A program made the translations under genes and the position numbers. From a virus, in IMG/VR virus record IMGVR_UViG_3300021197_000246, positions 1-52,399 of that record: a DNA stretch of 52,399 bases, one strand, 5' to 3'. Of this stretch, positions 6,900-14,925 are shown in pieces. The notes under the pieces were generated by a model that saw only the letters and a list, made by a program, of their open reading frames with translations, had not been told where the DNA came from and made no database searches. Numbering within the stretch: the first letter of the stretch is position 1; every line of letters starts with the position of its first letter.

Positions 6900-7514
6900 C
6901 TATGAAATTGCCGCTTCAGAATCGGCCTGAAGCAGTGCGTGGTTGTTGAACATCACAATCACAGGCAGACCAGCAGCAGCGTAGTCTTCGTTGTCTGCAT
7001 CATCCTGAATACCTACAATCTTCAGAGGAAGAGAGAGATTAGATGAATCCAACGTAGCTACATCCAACTGTGCGTTGGAAATACCTGTTGTTGTGCTTCC
7101 GCCTGCGCCGCTATTGAACATTGTGCTTTCAAAAATAGCTGCTTCAGCAGTTGCCTGATCCGTGAAAGAAGCGTCTGTGCAAATTACAAAACGCTGGAGC
7201 GGGTTGTCGTACACAAATCCGATAATATCGAAGTTTGTGTCCGCCCCTGAACCAGGCCAGAAATTTGAAAAGACTTTTTTCCCTGTTGACGAAGATACAT
7301 ACTCACAACCAGCAAAAACGCCAACAAATGCTACAGTGTCCCCGGAAGCAGAACCAATGGCGATTGAACCGCCATTAACAGCTTTTACCGCAGAACCCTG
7401 ATAGATTGCCGACGCATCACTGGCGATCAAGTATGCATTAGTACCGCCTGTAGCTGGTGTGCTACCTGCGTTATTAATCGGCTTCATGCCGAATGCAACA
7501 TTGACGTTTGCCAT
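6900..7514 (-). CDS. Capsid-associated structural protein, 204 aa
   Basis: It starts MANVNVAFGMKPINNAGSTP, then has TNAYLIASDASAIYQGSAVK and a long Ser/Thr/Gly-rich beta part (GDTVAFVGVFAGCEYVSSST, NFDIIGFVYDNPLQRFVICT). Proteins with this beginning sit next to the major capsid gene in many marine phages (memory). A head decoration, minor capsid or capsid-vertex role is therefore likely. It is separated from the capsid gene by only 12 bases and has a good ribosome site (AGAAAGGTAG). Confidence 0.6.
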   Translation of the reverse strand: MANVNVAFGMKPINNAGSTPATGGTNAYLIASDASAIYQGSAVKAVNGGSIAIGSASGDTVAFVGVFAGCEYVSSSTGKKVFSNFWPGSGADTNFDIIGFVYDNPLQRFVICTDASFTDQATAEAAIFESTMFNSGAGGSTTTGISNAQLDVATLDSSNLSLPLKIVGIQDDADNEDYAAAGLPVIVMFNNHALLQADSEAAIS

Positions 7515-7543
7515 AATGCTACCTTTCTCTCTAAGTTAGGTGG

Positions 7544-7993
7544 TTACTTACCACCAAAAGATACACGACTTTGCCTATCATTATGGATGGGCATAGAGGG
7601 ATGTTGTTCCCTCATTAGGTTCTCATCAACGGCCTTGATTTGGTTGCGGGTCTGCTCCCGAAAATATTCAGTTCTTTCCTCTACCGTTTCTTCAGGAATA
7701 CGGCACAGCATTAGTCCGCCGACACCAATAATTCCTGCATTCTTACCCTCTTCAAGCACTGGATAACGATCCATTTCGTCAGGATATTCATCTGCACGAA
7801 CTGGTTCCCATCCCTCACGCATCTTTGAGTGTACATTTGTTTTATCATCCTCACCACGAATGGCAGTTCTGATCCAACGATGCTTGTACCCTGCTGGTGG
7901 TTCTGGTGCTTCCAGCTTTGAAGGTGGTGCCCAAGGCTTGCGCCGTTGGGTGTTTGCGCGACTCTTTGATTCGCGTGTAGTTCTTTCAGCCAT
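7544..7993 (-). CDS. Conserved hypothetical between scaffold and capsid, 149 aa
   Basis: A hydrophilic protein starting MAERTTRESKSRANTQRRKP. The most conserved-looking part is PPAGYKHRWIRTAIRGEDDK, then REGWEPVRADEYPDE, and GVGGLMLCRIPEETVEERTE with a following helix rich in Glu, Arg and Gln. I recall this GYKHRWIR/EGWEPV pattern from marine phages without a function. The location between scaffold and capsid genes suggests a role in head assembly, for example as a scaffold partner or minor head protein. Confidence 0.55.
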   Translation of the reverse strand: MAERTTRESKSRANTQRRKPWAPPSKLEAPEPPAGYKHRWIRTAIRGEDDKTNVHSKMREGWEPVRADEYPDEMDRYPVLEEGKNAGIIGVGGLMLCRIPEETVEERTEYFREQTRNQIKAVDENLMREQHPSMPIHNDRQSRVSFGGK

Positions 7994-7996
7994 TTT

Positions 7997-8875
7997 CTAC
8001 TCCTTTACATACTTTGCATATTCTTCAAGCGGAACATTCAGTCGTTTCGCAATGGCAATCTGCGAAGGAGACAGTTTGACTGTTCTGCGCCCCTTTGGTG
8101 ACGACGACTTTGACGCCGTGGACTCAGCAGAAGCGACTCTGGGTCCAGAGTCACGTTTTGTCTCCTTGAACTTATGTGGAAACTCAACGCGAACTCGTTT
8201 GTCAAGCTCAGTATAATACTCATCTGAGGTTGGGTCAAATCCTTCATCCTCAATTAATTGCCTATGTATGCCAAAAGCAGCATAGGTCATTGTTTGATCA
8301 GTACCGAACCATTCGTTGTTTTTTGCCCAAGACTCCGCTTTTGGATCTGGCTGGGCTTGCTGCTGCGGTGCAGGCTGCTGCGCGACTTCTTGCGCCGGCT
8401 GTTCAGCCCTCTCTTCATTACGCCGCTTTGCTTCTGCATACCTAGCCTGTTCTAGGGCAAGTTGACTAATCTTTTGCTGGGCCTCAAACATGGCATCCGC
8501 GTCACCGTCTTCATAGGCTTTGCGGTATGATTCCTTGGCTGTCGTGACCTCGGACTCCAGTCTGCTGCCAAACTCACCAACATACGACTGATCAAGCTTA
8601 TCAAGTCGTGACTTGAGTTCATCGTTCTGTTTTTTTACAGCCTCGGCGTACTCCAAAGCAGCTTGTCGCTGCCTCTCTTCTTCCCGAAAGCGGTTGGTAA
8701 GTTTACTAATTCTACGCTGGACAGAATCAGAATACTGCTCAAGCTCATCATCTTCAGAAGCTGCGGTTTCCTGCTCTGCGGTTTCCTCTGCTGGAGCAGC
8801 CTCTTGCTGCTCCTCTTCCTGTTCAGCCTCTACGACCTCTAGTTCTTCTTCTTTCTCAGCAAGATTGTTTTGCAT
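7997..8875 (-). CDS. Capsid scaffolding protein
   Basis: The 292-residue protein is strongly acidic at the start (about 45 residues of E/A/Q such as VVEAEQEEEQQEAAPAEE) and then forms a long coiled coil (ISKLTNRFREEERQRQAALE and onward). A Gln/Pro linker and a compact basic C-terminal helix (VKLSPSQIAIAKRLNVPLEE) follow. Acidic start, coiled-coil middle and a short basic helix-turn-helix tail that contacts the capsid are classic for phage scaffolds. It lies directly upstream of head genes. No protease motif is seen. Confidence 0.75.
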   Translation of the reverse strand: MQNNLAEKEEELEVVEAEQEEEQQEAAPAEETAEQETAASEDDELEQYSDSVQRRISKLTNRFREEERQRQAALEYAEAVKKQNDELKSRLDKLDQSYVGEFGSRLESEVTTAKESYRKAYEDGDADAMFEAQQKISQLALEQARYAEAKRRNEERAEQPAQEVAQQPAPQQQAQPDPKAESWAKNNEWFGTDQTMTYAAFGIHRQLIEDEGFDPTSDEYYTELDKRVRVEFPHKFKETKRDSGPRVASAESTASKSSSPKGRRTVKLSPSQIAIAKRLNVPLEEYAKYVKE

Positions 8876-8876
8876 A

Positions 8877-9311
8877 CTAAGCTCCGTATGTCTTTATGTC
8901 GTCTGGATCGACAATAGTTGCAATGACCTCATCGTCATTGATAATACGAACCTCGCCGCCTTCAATATTAAAACGAGATCCAGCGTAGCGACCAATACAA
9001 ATCCAATCACCTTCCTTGCACCAAGGCTCGGAATCAGGACCAAATTTGTCTTGATCTTTGTAAGCAAGCGGCCCGACCTTAACCACATAGGCTACCATTG
9101 TGCCCCGTGCTTCTCGGTCTTTGGCTTGATCCGGCACATAAACACCACCTTCAGTCTTGTCTTTACCTGCATACGGCATAACAAGAATGCGCCAGCCTGT
9201 GGGTTGCGGCACACGTTCTGTGATAGGTTTATTTTTTGCTAGTTGTTCAGCTTCTTTTTTGGCTTGCTGTTGCCGTATTATGTGGTCAGGAACGAATAGA
9301 GTCTTCGTCAT
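8877..9311 (-). CDS. Phage GroES-like co-chaperonin (Cpn10)
   Basis: Residues 35-140 match the Cpn10 fold: PTGWRILVMPYAGKDKTEGG, then VYVPDQAKDREARGTMVAYV, VKVGPLAYKD, EGDWICIGRYAGSRFNIEGG and a final VRIINDDEVIATIVD. KTEGGVYVPDQA occupies the place of the GroES mobile loop that binds GroEL. The first 30 residues are an extra charged N-terminal extension. Such phage proteins replace host GroES to fold large capsid proteins (known for T4 gp31 and related). It sits directly before the scaffold and close to the capsid gene, which supports that role. Confidence 0.85.
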   Translation of the reverse strand: MTKTLFVPDHIIRQQQAKKEAEQLAKNKPITERVPQPTGWRILVMPYAGKDKTEGGVYVPDQAKDREARGTMVAYVVKVGPLAYKDQDKFGPDSEPWCKEGDWICIGRYAGSRFNIEGGEVRIINDDEVIATIVDPDDIKTYGA

Positions 9312-9495
9312 AGTTTACCTTTTTTAGCAGGGTTTGGAGTTCATCTAATGCGTAGGTGAGTCCCTGAATCTCACCAACCATTGCGCGGTATTGTCCGATA
9401 TCGGATGCACTGCCGCTTGTCACGGAAATGCTAATATCGTCCACACGAGTTTGCAAGGCTTTACGATACCTTGATAAAAATTGTATTACGTCCAT
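9286..9495 (-). CDS. Small helical hypothetical, 69 aa
   Basis: It starts MDVIQFLSRYRKALQTRVDD and reads ISISVTSGSASDIGQYRAMV, then GEIQGLTYALDELQTLLKKV, which predicts a helix, loop and helical hairpin. I recall this conserved arrangement from many phages as an unannotated protein near the scaffold. It overlaps the co-chaperonin start by 26 bases. It is possibly a coiled-coil partner in head assembly, but no direct evidence is visible. Confidence 0.55.
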   Translation of the reverse strand: MDVIQFLSRYRKALQTRVDDISISVTSGSASDIGQYRAMVGEIQGLTYALDELQTLLKKVNYDEDSIRS

Positions 9496-9497
9496 TG

Positions 9498-9884
9498 TTA
9501 CCCGTTACAGTCACAGTTATCGTGATCACAGTCACAAGGCATGTCAGTCATTGGACCGCCTTCCTCCCATGCGTCACAACTGTTCCTAGCACTACACATG
9601 AACTTTAGCAACTGACAGTAACCTACTTCACCGCTGTCGTTCTTCATGCACTGCTGCATGTGGTCAGTGACGTTAAAAACCGCGCAAGTTCCGCAGCGTT
9701 CCTCCGGGTTCACCGCCGGTCCATACTGGTGGTCCTTAACCGCGATATCCTGGTTTTCTTCGTTGGTTTCGATATCCTGCGTGGCAACCGGGCATGCATC
9801 TTTCATCATGTCAACGGGCATGCCATCCTGAATTTCTTTAGCTAGATCCAGACCGTCAGGGATAAGTTTTATTTCTATTTTCAT
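9498..9884 (-). CDS. Cys-rich protein, possible HiPIP-like iron-sulfur or zinc domain
   Basis: After 55 hydrophilic residues there is a cysteine cluster: EERCGTCAVFNVTDHMQQC, then GEVGYCQLLKFMCSARNSC and DAW. C-x2-C followed by later Cys residues before a Trp recalls high-potential iron-sulfur proteins and related phage families, though spacing is not a strict match. A short tail MPCDCDHDNCDCNG adds four more Cys with His and Asp. The protein is therefore a likely metal binder. Its place among head genes is unusual for such a domain. Function unknown. Confidence 0.5.
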   Translation of the reverse strand: MKIEIKLIPDGLDLAKEIQDGMPVDMMKDACPVATQDIETNEENQDIAVKDHQYGPAVNPEERCGTCAVFNVTDHMQQCMKNDSGEVGYCQLLKFMCSARNSCDAWEEGGPMTDMPCDCDHDNCDCNG

Positions 9885-10909
9885 TGACCTACGCTCCCGA
9901 ATTGTTGAGCTTGACGTAACAGATCTCCTCCTGGACCCGGCTTCGTAATGATATCTGTTATTATCGGGTTATTTATGTTGTCGATACCTACTGACTCAAT
10001 TGCTTCAAACTGGTCTCTAAACATTCTACCATCTGGACTTCTGTAAGTAGCGCCTTGAGCTTCTCTATCCATTGGAACCCCTGAGCCTGTTTCAGCGGGA
10101 CCATCAAAATAGGTGTATGGGGTTAACGCATCAGACCCGTAGACAGTATCCCCAAACTTAGGATCAAAGGCCATGCGAGTATTCTCTACTGGTGCTGTCT
10201 GATCTTGGCCCGCTTGAAAAAACTGTTTTGCCCCTTCTATCATAGAGCTTATGCTAGAACCTGGCTTGCCATACAGATTAGCGCCCATGCCTAAAGCTTG
10301 TTGTTGTTGTTCGTAATCTTCCATAGGTGTGATTCTTGTGGGCCTGTCACCAAACATTCTATCTATACCCCCTATAAAGGGAATGCCAGAAACAAGAGCG
10401 TCTAAACCTGTTCTAGGAACCTCTCGTGCAATGCCCGCGATTGTTTGTTCACCAGGACTGATACCGTAACGAGGAGTACCCGTTGCTGCATCACCGCCCA
10501 CGGGCCTACCAGTGACACTAGACACTTTAGCAAATGGATTTAAAAACCTATCATAAGCAATCCTAGAAACATTTTCGATTCCTTGAGGGCCAAGGTTGCT
10601 TGTGTAATCAATATTACTGGGGTCTATACCAAGAACTCTAGAAAAAAATCCGTCGTTTCCGTAAGGATTTGTTTTAGTCATCCCGCTAACAGCCTTGAAC
10701 TCATTGAAGTTCATGTACCCTGGCTGCACGGGCTGCTGCGAGCTAATTACGTTCAACATACGCTCACGACCAGGACGAAGTCCTAGATTAGCCGCATCTT
10801 GACGGTATTCAAACTGATTGTCCCCGCCTTGAGCAGCACTCTGCACCTGGTTATCACTTGATATAACCGTTTTGCCCGTAGCTTTGTCCGTCTTAAAGGT
10901 CGTTGGCAT
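9881..10909 (-). CDS. Large hypothetical virion-associated protein, 342 aa
   Basis: The protein starts MPTTFKTDKATGKTVISSDN and is hydrophilic, rich in Gly, Pro, Asn and Asp, without clear domains. Segments with FNEFKAVSGMTKTNPYGND, TGRPVGGDAATGTPRYGISP and MEDYEQQQQALGMGANLYGK suggest a flexible or extended protein. It lies between the holin region and the Cys-rich gene and overlaps both (stop and start by one to four bases). Internal virion or linker protein is the best guess. Nothing else can be stated. Confidence 0.45.
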   Translation of the reverse strand: MPTTFKTDKATGKTVISSDNQVQSAAQGGDNQFEYRQDAANLGLRPGRERMLNVISSQQPVQPGYMNFNEFKAVSGMTKTNPYGNDGFFSRVLGIDPSNIDYTSNLGPQGIENVSRIAYDRFLNPFAKVSSVTGRPVGGDAATGTPRYGISPGEQTIAGIAREVPRTGLDALVSGIPFIGGIDRMFGDRPTRITPMEDYEQQQQALGMGANLYGKPGSSISSMIEGAKQFFQAGQDQTAPVENTRMAFDPKFGDTVYGSDALTPYTYFDGPAETGSGVPMDREAQGATYRSPDGRMFRDQFEAIESVGIDNINNPIITDIITKPGPGGDLLRQAQQFGSVGQ

Positions 10910-11295
10910 TACCTTGTTCCCGAAAATTTGCCGCCTTTAATGGCTGCACCCATACCACGACAAGACATGTACTTACCGTCGCTGGCTTCTACATATGTAC
11001 CCATAGCAGCCTCACGAGTCTCTACATCTGTCTGACCAGGATTCTTTCTCTCGTTCCGATCACCAGGATTAGGACGGCCCTTCTTCTTGTACATCTTAGA
11101 GTTTTCTCTACGCGCCCTAGCCTCTGGAGGTAGCGGACGGGGCGGGGTTACTTTTTCTTTCATTTCTGACATGTGTCTCTCCAAAACTTGTGAGCCGCCG
11201 TCGTTACGACGCCGTCCTTCATTTATAAGCTTTTTTGCCCCTGCCGTCGAGACACCAATGTCTCTGCCAAACTGTGCTGCTCTAGGTCTAGCCAT
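10909..11295 (-). CDS. Basic hypothetical with helix and RGMGAAIKGGKF tail
   Basis: I chose ATG 11293-11295; an upstream frame extension lacks a ribosome site and overlaps the holin. The protein (128 aa) starts MARPRAAQFGRDIGVSTAGA, then KKLINEGRRRNDGGSQVLER, and ends with YMSCRGMGAAIKGGKFSGTR. The first segment looks like a helix-turn-helix or helical hairpin of a kind I recall in marine phages. The Gly/Lys-rich end resembles the RGGTFKGIF tails of neighbouring short genes. Function unknown; a virion or DNA contact role is inferred. Confidence 0.5.
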   Translation of the reverse strand: MARPRAAQFGRDIGVSTAGAKKLINEGRRRNDGGSQVLERHMSEMKEKVTPPRPLPPEARARRENSKMYKKKGRPNPGDRNERKNPGQTDVETREAAMGTYVEASDGKYMSCRGMGAAIKGGKFSGTR

Positions 11296-11506
11296 TTCCT
11301 TTTTCCTTTTCGTGGCCCAACCACACAGCAAATGCGCCGGTCATGGCTCCTGTCACTACACTAACTAAGCCTGCCTGCGCTGGTGTAGGGTCTGGCAATG
11401 TCATAAACCACTCCACTACCCGCCAAGCCGATATTGACATCATAATCATCATCAAGCGGGGTAATATCTTCCACCGCAGGAACCTTTCCATTGTCACGTC
11501 TGCCAC
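11288..11506 (-). CDS. Holin-like membrane protein, 72 aa, GTG start
   Basis: GTG 11504-11506 is preceded by GAGGATTAATC. The protein has two hydrophobic segments: KILPRLMMIMMSISAWRVVE and AGLVSVVTGAMTGAFAVWLG, with a Pro/Asp turn between (TLPDPTPAQ) and a charged end. I recall this motif (RVVEWFM, GAMTGAFAVW) from small holin-like proteins of marine phages. It is directly downstream of a GTA-type holin, so the two may act together as holin and antiholin. It overlaps the 11361-11561 frame by 146 bases. Confidence 0.65.
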   Translation of the reverse strand: MADVTMERFLRWKILPRLMMIMMSISAWRVVEWFMTLPDPTPAQAGLVSVVTGAMTGAFAVWLGHEKEKGNG

Positions 11507-11561
11507 GATTAATCCTCGCTTGCTCTTCTGTTGTCCGCTGATGTAAGCTCCATTTCGCCAT
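11361..11561 (-). CDS. Small protein overlapping the holin-like gene
   Basis: A 66-residue frame starting MAKWSLHQRTTEEQARINRG. The ATG overlaps the TAA of the preceding holin gene (TAATG), which supports real translational coupling. The first 40 residues, RGRRDNGKVPAVEDITPLDD and onward, look like a charged soluble domain. The rest runs in another frame through the first two thirds of the holin-like gene. It may be a genuine nested gene or an upstream fragment. I rate it as uncertain. Confidence 0.4.
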   Translation of the reverse strand: MAKWSLHQRTTEEQARINRGRRDNGKVPAVEDITPLDDDYDVNIGLAGSGVVYDIARPYTSAGRLS

Positions 11562-11944
11562 TATTTCTTCCCGAAGAATTTAGTCGCGCTACGAACTCCA
11601 AAAGAAGCGGCAACGATAACTCCCAAGGAATATTGATACCATTCAGGCATCGCATTGAGTTGTGCGAATCCGTTTGCAACTACTTCCTCCATGCCCGGAA
11701 TGAAGGCTAAAATAAGCGGAATCGAAAACAAAATAGTAAGCCATTCGTCTTTCCACGAAGACTGACTACCCTTTGCCATCTCAAGATCCCAGTCAATCTC
11801 CCCAGTGGCTTTTTTCTGCATGACCACAGCTTCAGCCTGCGCCTTGGCAACCTTAGTTGCGGACTCAGCCTTCTTCTCTTCTACCTTGCCGTTGAGCCAT
11901 GTACCGGCAAGGTTCGCTATTGGACCTATGAACGCCTGTATCAT
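11561..11944 (-). CDS. Holin, GTA_holin_3TM type
   Basis: The 127-residue protein starts MIQAFIGPIANLAGTWLNGK. An N-terminal amphipathic part, a charged helix (VEEKKAESATKVAKAQAEAV), then GEIDWDLEMAKGSQSSWKDE and WLTILFSIPLILAFIPG, and a last hydrophobic part YQYSLGVIVAASFGVRS give the layout of the three-span holin family known from gene transfer agents (GTA_holin_3TM). Holins make the membrane lesions that release the lysozyme, here encoded far away at 35993-36445. It overlaps the portal stop by four bases. Confidence 0.75.
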   Translation of the reverse strand: MIQAFIGPIANLAGTWLNGKVEEKKAESATKVAKAQAEAVVMQKKATGEIDWDLEMAKGSQSSWKDEWLTILFSIPLILAFIPGMEEVVANGFAQLNAMPEWYQYSLGVIVAASFGVRSATKFFGKK

Positions 11945-14325
11945 TTTCTTCCTGACAGTGCCGCCTGTGTGTTAATGCGATATATGTTGACATCGTTTCT
12001 GTCGCCAGCAATCTCTTCCTGAAGCTGCATACGCTGCTGGGCAAGATTGAATGCCTGCTGCATCTTGGCCTGATCGACCTGAAAGTCCATAGCGTCGTTC
12101 TGCATTTTACGCTGGATTTCCATCGTATCGTTCTGCAACTCCTGCTGGCGAATCCCGACCAGCGGATCTTGCTGCTGGGCTGGCTGAATCATTGGCATGA
12201 TCTCTTTCATAATCTCACCAACCTGCTGTGCAACGGCTGACTCAATCACTGCTGGATCAATCGTAGGCACTGGCTCTCCAGCCTGCTGTGCTTGCTGCTG
12301 CGCGTTGGTAAAGAACGCTGCAACCTGATCTCTCGCCAAGAAGGACACATGCTCTTGGACGTGAGCCTGCAACAGCAAGAAGCCTTGTGGATTTGCTGTA
12401 GCCACTGGTGAGGACAAGAACATGGCATGCGCCGCAATGTGCGACTCGTGGTCCTGCTGTGGGAATGCCTGTGTTGGCTTGCCCTTTACAGCATTTGCGT
12501 TCTCGGTTGCCGGATCAATAGGTTGTGGCGGCTGTGGTGCCGGCAGGATGCTATCAATGTTCTTAACATCCAGCGCATCATACATCCGACGATATGCCTC
12601 GTACATGTTATGCATCTGCGGAGCAGCTTGCGCCAACTGCAACTGTGTCTGCGCCAAAGACAGGCGCTGAGACATAGAGAAGATGGACGGATCACTGACA
12701 GGCAGAATATCCACACGTCCGTCGAAGTCCTGTGCCATGATCTCAGGCGGCACATTCACACCCACAAAGTATGGGTACGGCATTGGGTTATCTGCGAAGA
12801 TCTCTGCCAGCAGCCGGAACTCCTGCTTCTGCCCATAATGCAGACGCTTGTGGATACTGGAGATAATCTTTGAGCCTTGCTCAATCAGTGCAACCGTTGT
12901 TCCCACTGGCGCTTGAGAATTGACATCTGCGATTTTTGCATCTGCAACTTGTGCAAATCTTCTGCCGGAATCAACAATAACCCCGAGGAGTTGAGCAAGT
13001 GTGCCAGAAGGCTCCTTATAAGGGAGGGGCATAAGAGCGTTGCGAAGATCGCCACCGGGAGCATCAATGTCACGAAACTCGCCAGGAGCAAGCGGCTCAT
13101 CGTCGTTACGGATACGGACACCACGAGCCTTGAAACCCGCTGGAAGATTGGAAAGCGTTCCAGCATCGATAAGTTGTCTGAGGATTGATGTCGCTGCACG
13201 AGAGAGACCTCCTATAGTATGAAGAAGACCAAAGCCGTAAAAGCCGAACCCAGGCAAAAACTTATAATGCACGAAGTATTGTCTCTTGCGGCGGAGTGGA
13301 TCTGTCTCCCGGAAGTTTCTAACCACTGAAAGAATCTTGCCTGACCCCTCATCCAGTGTGACGATATAAGGAAGCTTAATTCCCGTGGGTTCACCTTCTG
13401 CATCAACGTCTTCAAAACCGTCAAGGTCAAGTTCTGTGTGGCACTCCAACAATGTGAACACATCGTCCCCATACGTTGGGCGAACCCCTTGAAGCTCGTT
13501 CTCAGTCTCTTTAATTGGTCCTGGATCATCTTCATCTTCTCCCTGCAACTCAATGTCCCGGTAAACACCTGAGACCTGCATCTTACGAAGTTCGTTCTCC
13601 GTCATGCGTACTACATGAGTTACCCGCTCTGCCGTGTTCAAATCACTGGCAGCATACGGGACAATCAGATCTTCCGCTGGTACGAACTTAGACACAGCCC
13701 GCTGTTTGGCGGGATCGAAGTATGTCTTCTTAAATGTGGAACCTGTCAGTGGTAAATAAAAGAGCATCTGATCCGTATCAGGGTCGTACTCGTCCATAAC
13801 CTCTGTAAGCTGGTAATTCATAAAGTCACTTACACGCTGCGCCTGATCTTCAGTCTGCGGTGTAGGTGTGCCAACAACTTGCCCCTTTACAGGACCACCT
13901 GCCGGCAGCATTTCTTTGTAAGCCTGCGCCTGAAACTGCGTAACAGCCTCACTGAGCAGCGGATGGTGAACGCCACTAGCCCCCAAGAATGGTGCAGTGC
14001 GCTCTTCGTAGTTTACACCAAGAAGTCGTAGACCCTTGGAGATAGCCTCTTCCCAATCCTCACGAGATTCTTTGTCGCTCTCAACCCTGTCACGCAAGTC
14101 AGCGGACAACGAACCAAGGACCGAATCATCTAAGACCTCCGCCAGATTGGCGTTGTGGTCGTACATCTCAGCTTGGACCTCGACCATCTCTTCCATGCCC
14201 GCAAGCTCTATGCCATCAGGCAGACCCTCCTCCATAGGAAGTTCGACTTGCATCTCTTGAGGCATGACTTCTGACGGACCGCCAGCACCCATAGCCGATT
14301 CAACCATCTGAGGAGGTAGTGCCAT
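11941..14325 (-). CDS. Portal protein
   Basis: This is the largest protein of the head module (794 aa). The N-terminal 60 residues are Pro/Met/Glu-rich. Then come QFQAQAYKEMLPAGGPVKGQ, a long alpha/beta core with YDPDTDQMLFYLPLTGSTFK and GFGFYGFGLLHTIGGLSRAA, and a Gln/Ala-rich C-terminal coiled part typical of P22-type portals. It forms the dodecameric entry ring for DNA and the anchor for the tail. It lies downstream of TerL and the short repeat-tail genes and overlaps the holin by four bases. No clip-domain boundaries can be fixed by eye. Confidence 0.8.
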   Translation of the reverse strand: MALPPQMVESAMGAGGPSEVMPQEMQVELPMEEGLPDGIELAGMEEMVEVQAEMYDHNANLAEVLDDSVLGSLSADLRDRVESDKESREDWEEAISKGLRLLGVNYEERTAPFLGASGVHHPLLSEAVTQFQAQAYKEMLPAGGPVKGQVVGTPTPQTEDQAQRVSDFMNYQLTEVMDEYDPDTDQMLFYLPLTGSTFKKTYFDPAKQRAVSKFVPAEDLIVPYAASDLNTAERVTHVVRMTENELRKMQVSGVYRDIELQGEDEDDPGPIKETENELQGVRPTYGDDVFTLLECHTELDLDGFEDVDAEGEPTGIKLPYIVTLDEGSGKILSVVRNFRETDPLRRKRQYFVHYKFLPGFGFYGFGLLHTIGGLSRAATSILRQLIDAGTLSNLPAGFKARGVRIRNDDEPLAPGEFRDIDAPGGDLRNALMPLPYKEPSGTLAQLLGVIVDSGRRFAQVADAKIADVNSQAPVGTTVALIEQGSKIISSIHKRLHYGQKQEFRLLAEIFADNPMPYPYFVGVNVPPEIMAQDFDGRVDILPVSDPSIFSMSQRLSLAQTQLQLAQAAPQMHNMYEAYRRMYDALDVKNIDSILPAPQPPQPIDPATENANAVKGKPTQAFPQQDHESHIAAHAMFLSSPVATANPQGFLLLQAHVQEHVSFLARDQVAAFFTNAQQQAQQAGEPVPTIDPAVIESAVAQQVGEIMKEIMPMIQPAQQQDPLVGIRQQELQNDTMEIQRKMQNDAMDFQVDQAKMQQAFNLAQQRMQLQEEIAGDRNDVNIYRINTQAALSGRK

Positions 14326-14549
14326 TAAAATATTCCTTTGAATGTGCCGCCGCGCTTTTTTAAAAGTGCCCCTTTAGCTGCATCTGCTCTTTTTGCATCC
14401 GTGCGTAACTTTCGTCTGGTCTTTTTATCTTTTGGACCCATTCTTTGATTGTGAAGTTTACGAGCCTTTCTCTCTGCTTTACCCTCTTCAGTCCTGCGAT
14501 ACTTTATAGCATCTAGTCTTTGACGAGCAGTCCCTAATAATCCTGACAT
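14325..14549 (-). CDS. Short basic protein with C-terminal GGTFKGIF tag (copy 1)
   Basis: A 74-residue, very basic protein starting MSGLLGTARQRLDAIKYRRT, dominated by Lys/Arg (KAERKARKLHNQRMGPKDKK). It ends with LLKKRGGTFKGIF. The last codons (TTC AAA GGA ATA TTT TAA) also contain the ribosome site AAAGGA for the portal ATG that overlaps the stop. The same C-terminal peptide ends the next two short upstream genes. The function is not known; basic charge suggests contact with DNA or acidic protein surfaces. Confidence 0.6.
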   Translation of the reverse strand: MSGLLGTARQRLDAIKYRRTEEGKAERKARKLHNQRMGPKDKKTRRKLRTDAKRADAAKGALLKKRGGTFKGIF

Positions 14550-14746
14550 TAAAATATTCCTTTGAATGTGCCACCGCGCTTTTTCATAACAGCTTTCGAC
14601 ATGCCGCCATTACGCTTGTAGTCAGGCTCTGGTAAATCTTCAAACCTCTCACGGGCGTACTTAGCAGCCTGCTCAGTGGTCAAACCCATGTCCATCCCTT
14701 CGTCGAAAAGATCCTCAAGAATGGCTTCGTTCTGTTGATTGCTCAT
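14549..14746 (-). CDS. Short helical protein with C-terminal GGTFKGIF tag (copy 2)
   Basis: A 65-residue protein starting MSNQQNEAILEDLFDEGMDM, helical and acidic at first (GLTTEQAAKYARERFEDLPE), then ending VMKKRGGTFKGIF. Its body is unrelated to copy 1, yet the tail is nearly identical in DNA and protein. ATG overlaps the stop of copy 3 (TAATG). The conserved end may be a binding tag added to different small domains. No known fold recognised. Confidence 0.6.
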   Translation of the reverse strand: MSNQQNEAILEDLFDEGMDMGLTTEQAAKYARERFEDLPEPDYKRNGGMSKAVMKKRGGTFKGIF

Positions 14747-14925
14747 TAGAATATCCCCTTGAACGTGCCACCACGGGCTTTCATCACTGCACCAGACTTT
14801 GGCTTGCCAATCTGAGCTTTCTCAAGAAAAGCGTCAATCTCTCGTATTTTATCCAGACTCATGCCCGTCCGGTTAGCCATTTTCTTTAGCTCTTTATCGT
14901 GCTTACCTTTTTTCTTGTCAGCCAC
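14746..14925 (-). CDS. Short basic protein with C-terminal GGTFKGIF tag (copy 3), GTG start
   Basis: A 59-residue frame from GTG 14923-14925 (overlapping the TAG of the neighbour) to TAA at 14746. It starts MADKKKGKHDKELKKMANRT, then has GMSLDKIREIDAFLEKAQIG and ends KARGGTFKGIF. The charged start and central helix resemble the neighbours only in tail. The gene closes a gap of about 180 bases between two others. Role unknown. Confidence 0.65.
   Translation of the reverse strand: MADKKKGKHDKELKKMANRTGMSLDKIREIDAFLEKAQIGKPKSGAVMKARGGTFKGIF

Noticed and set aside
13200-13225. ACTATAGGAG on the minus strand inside the portal gene, resembling the T7-like core.
   Set aside because: Only the short core matches; the CCGTG and A-rich upstream part found in the two true copies is absent, and it lies in coding sequence.
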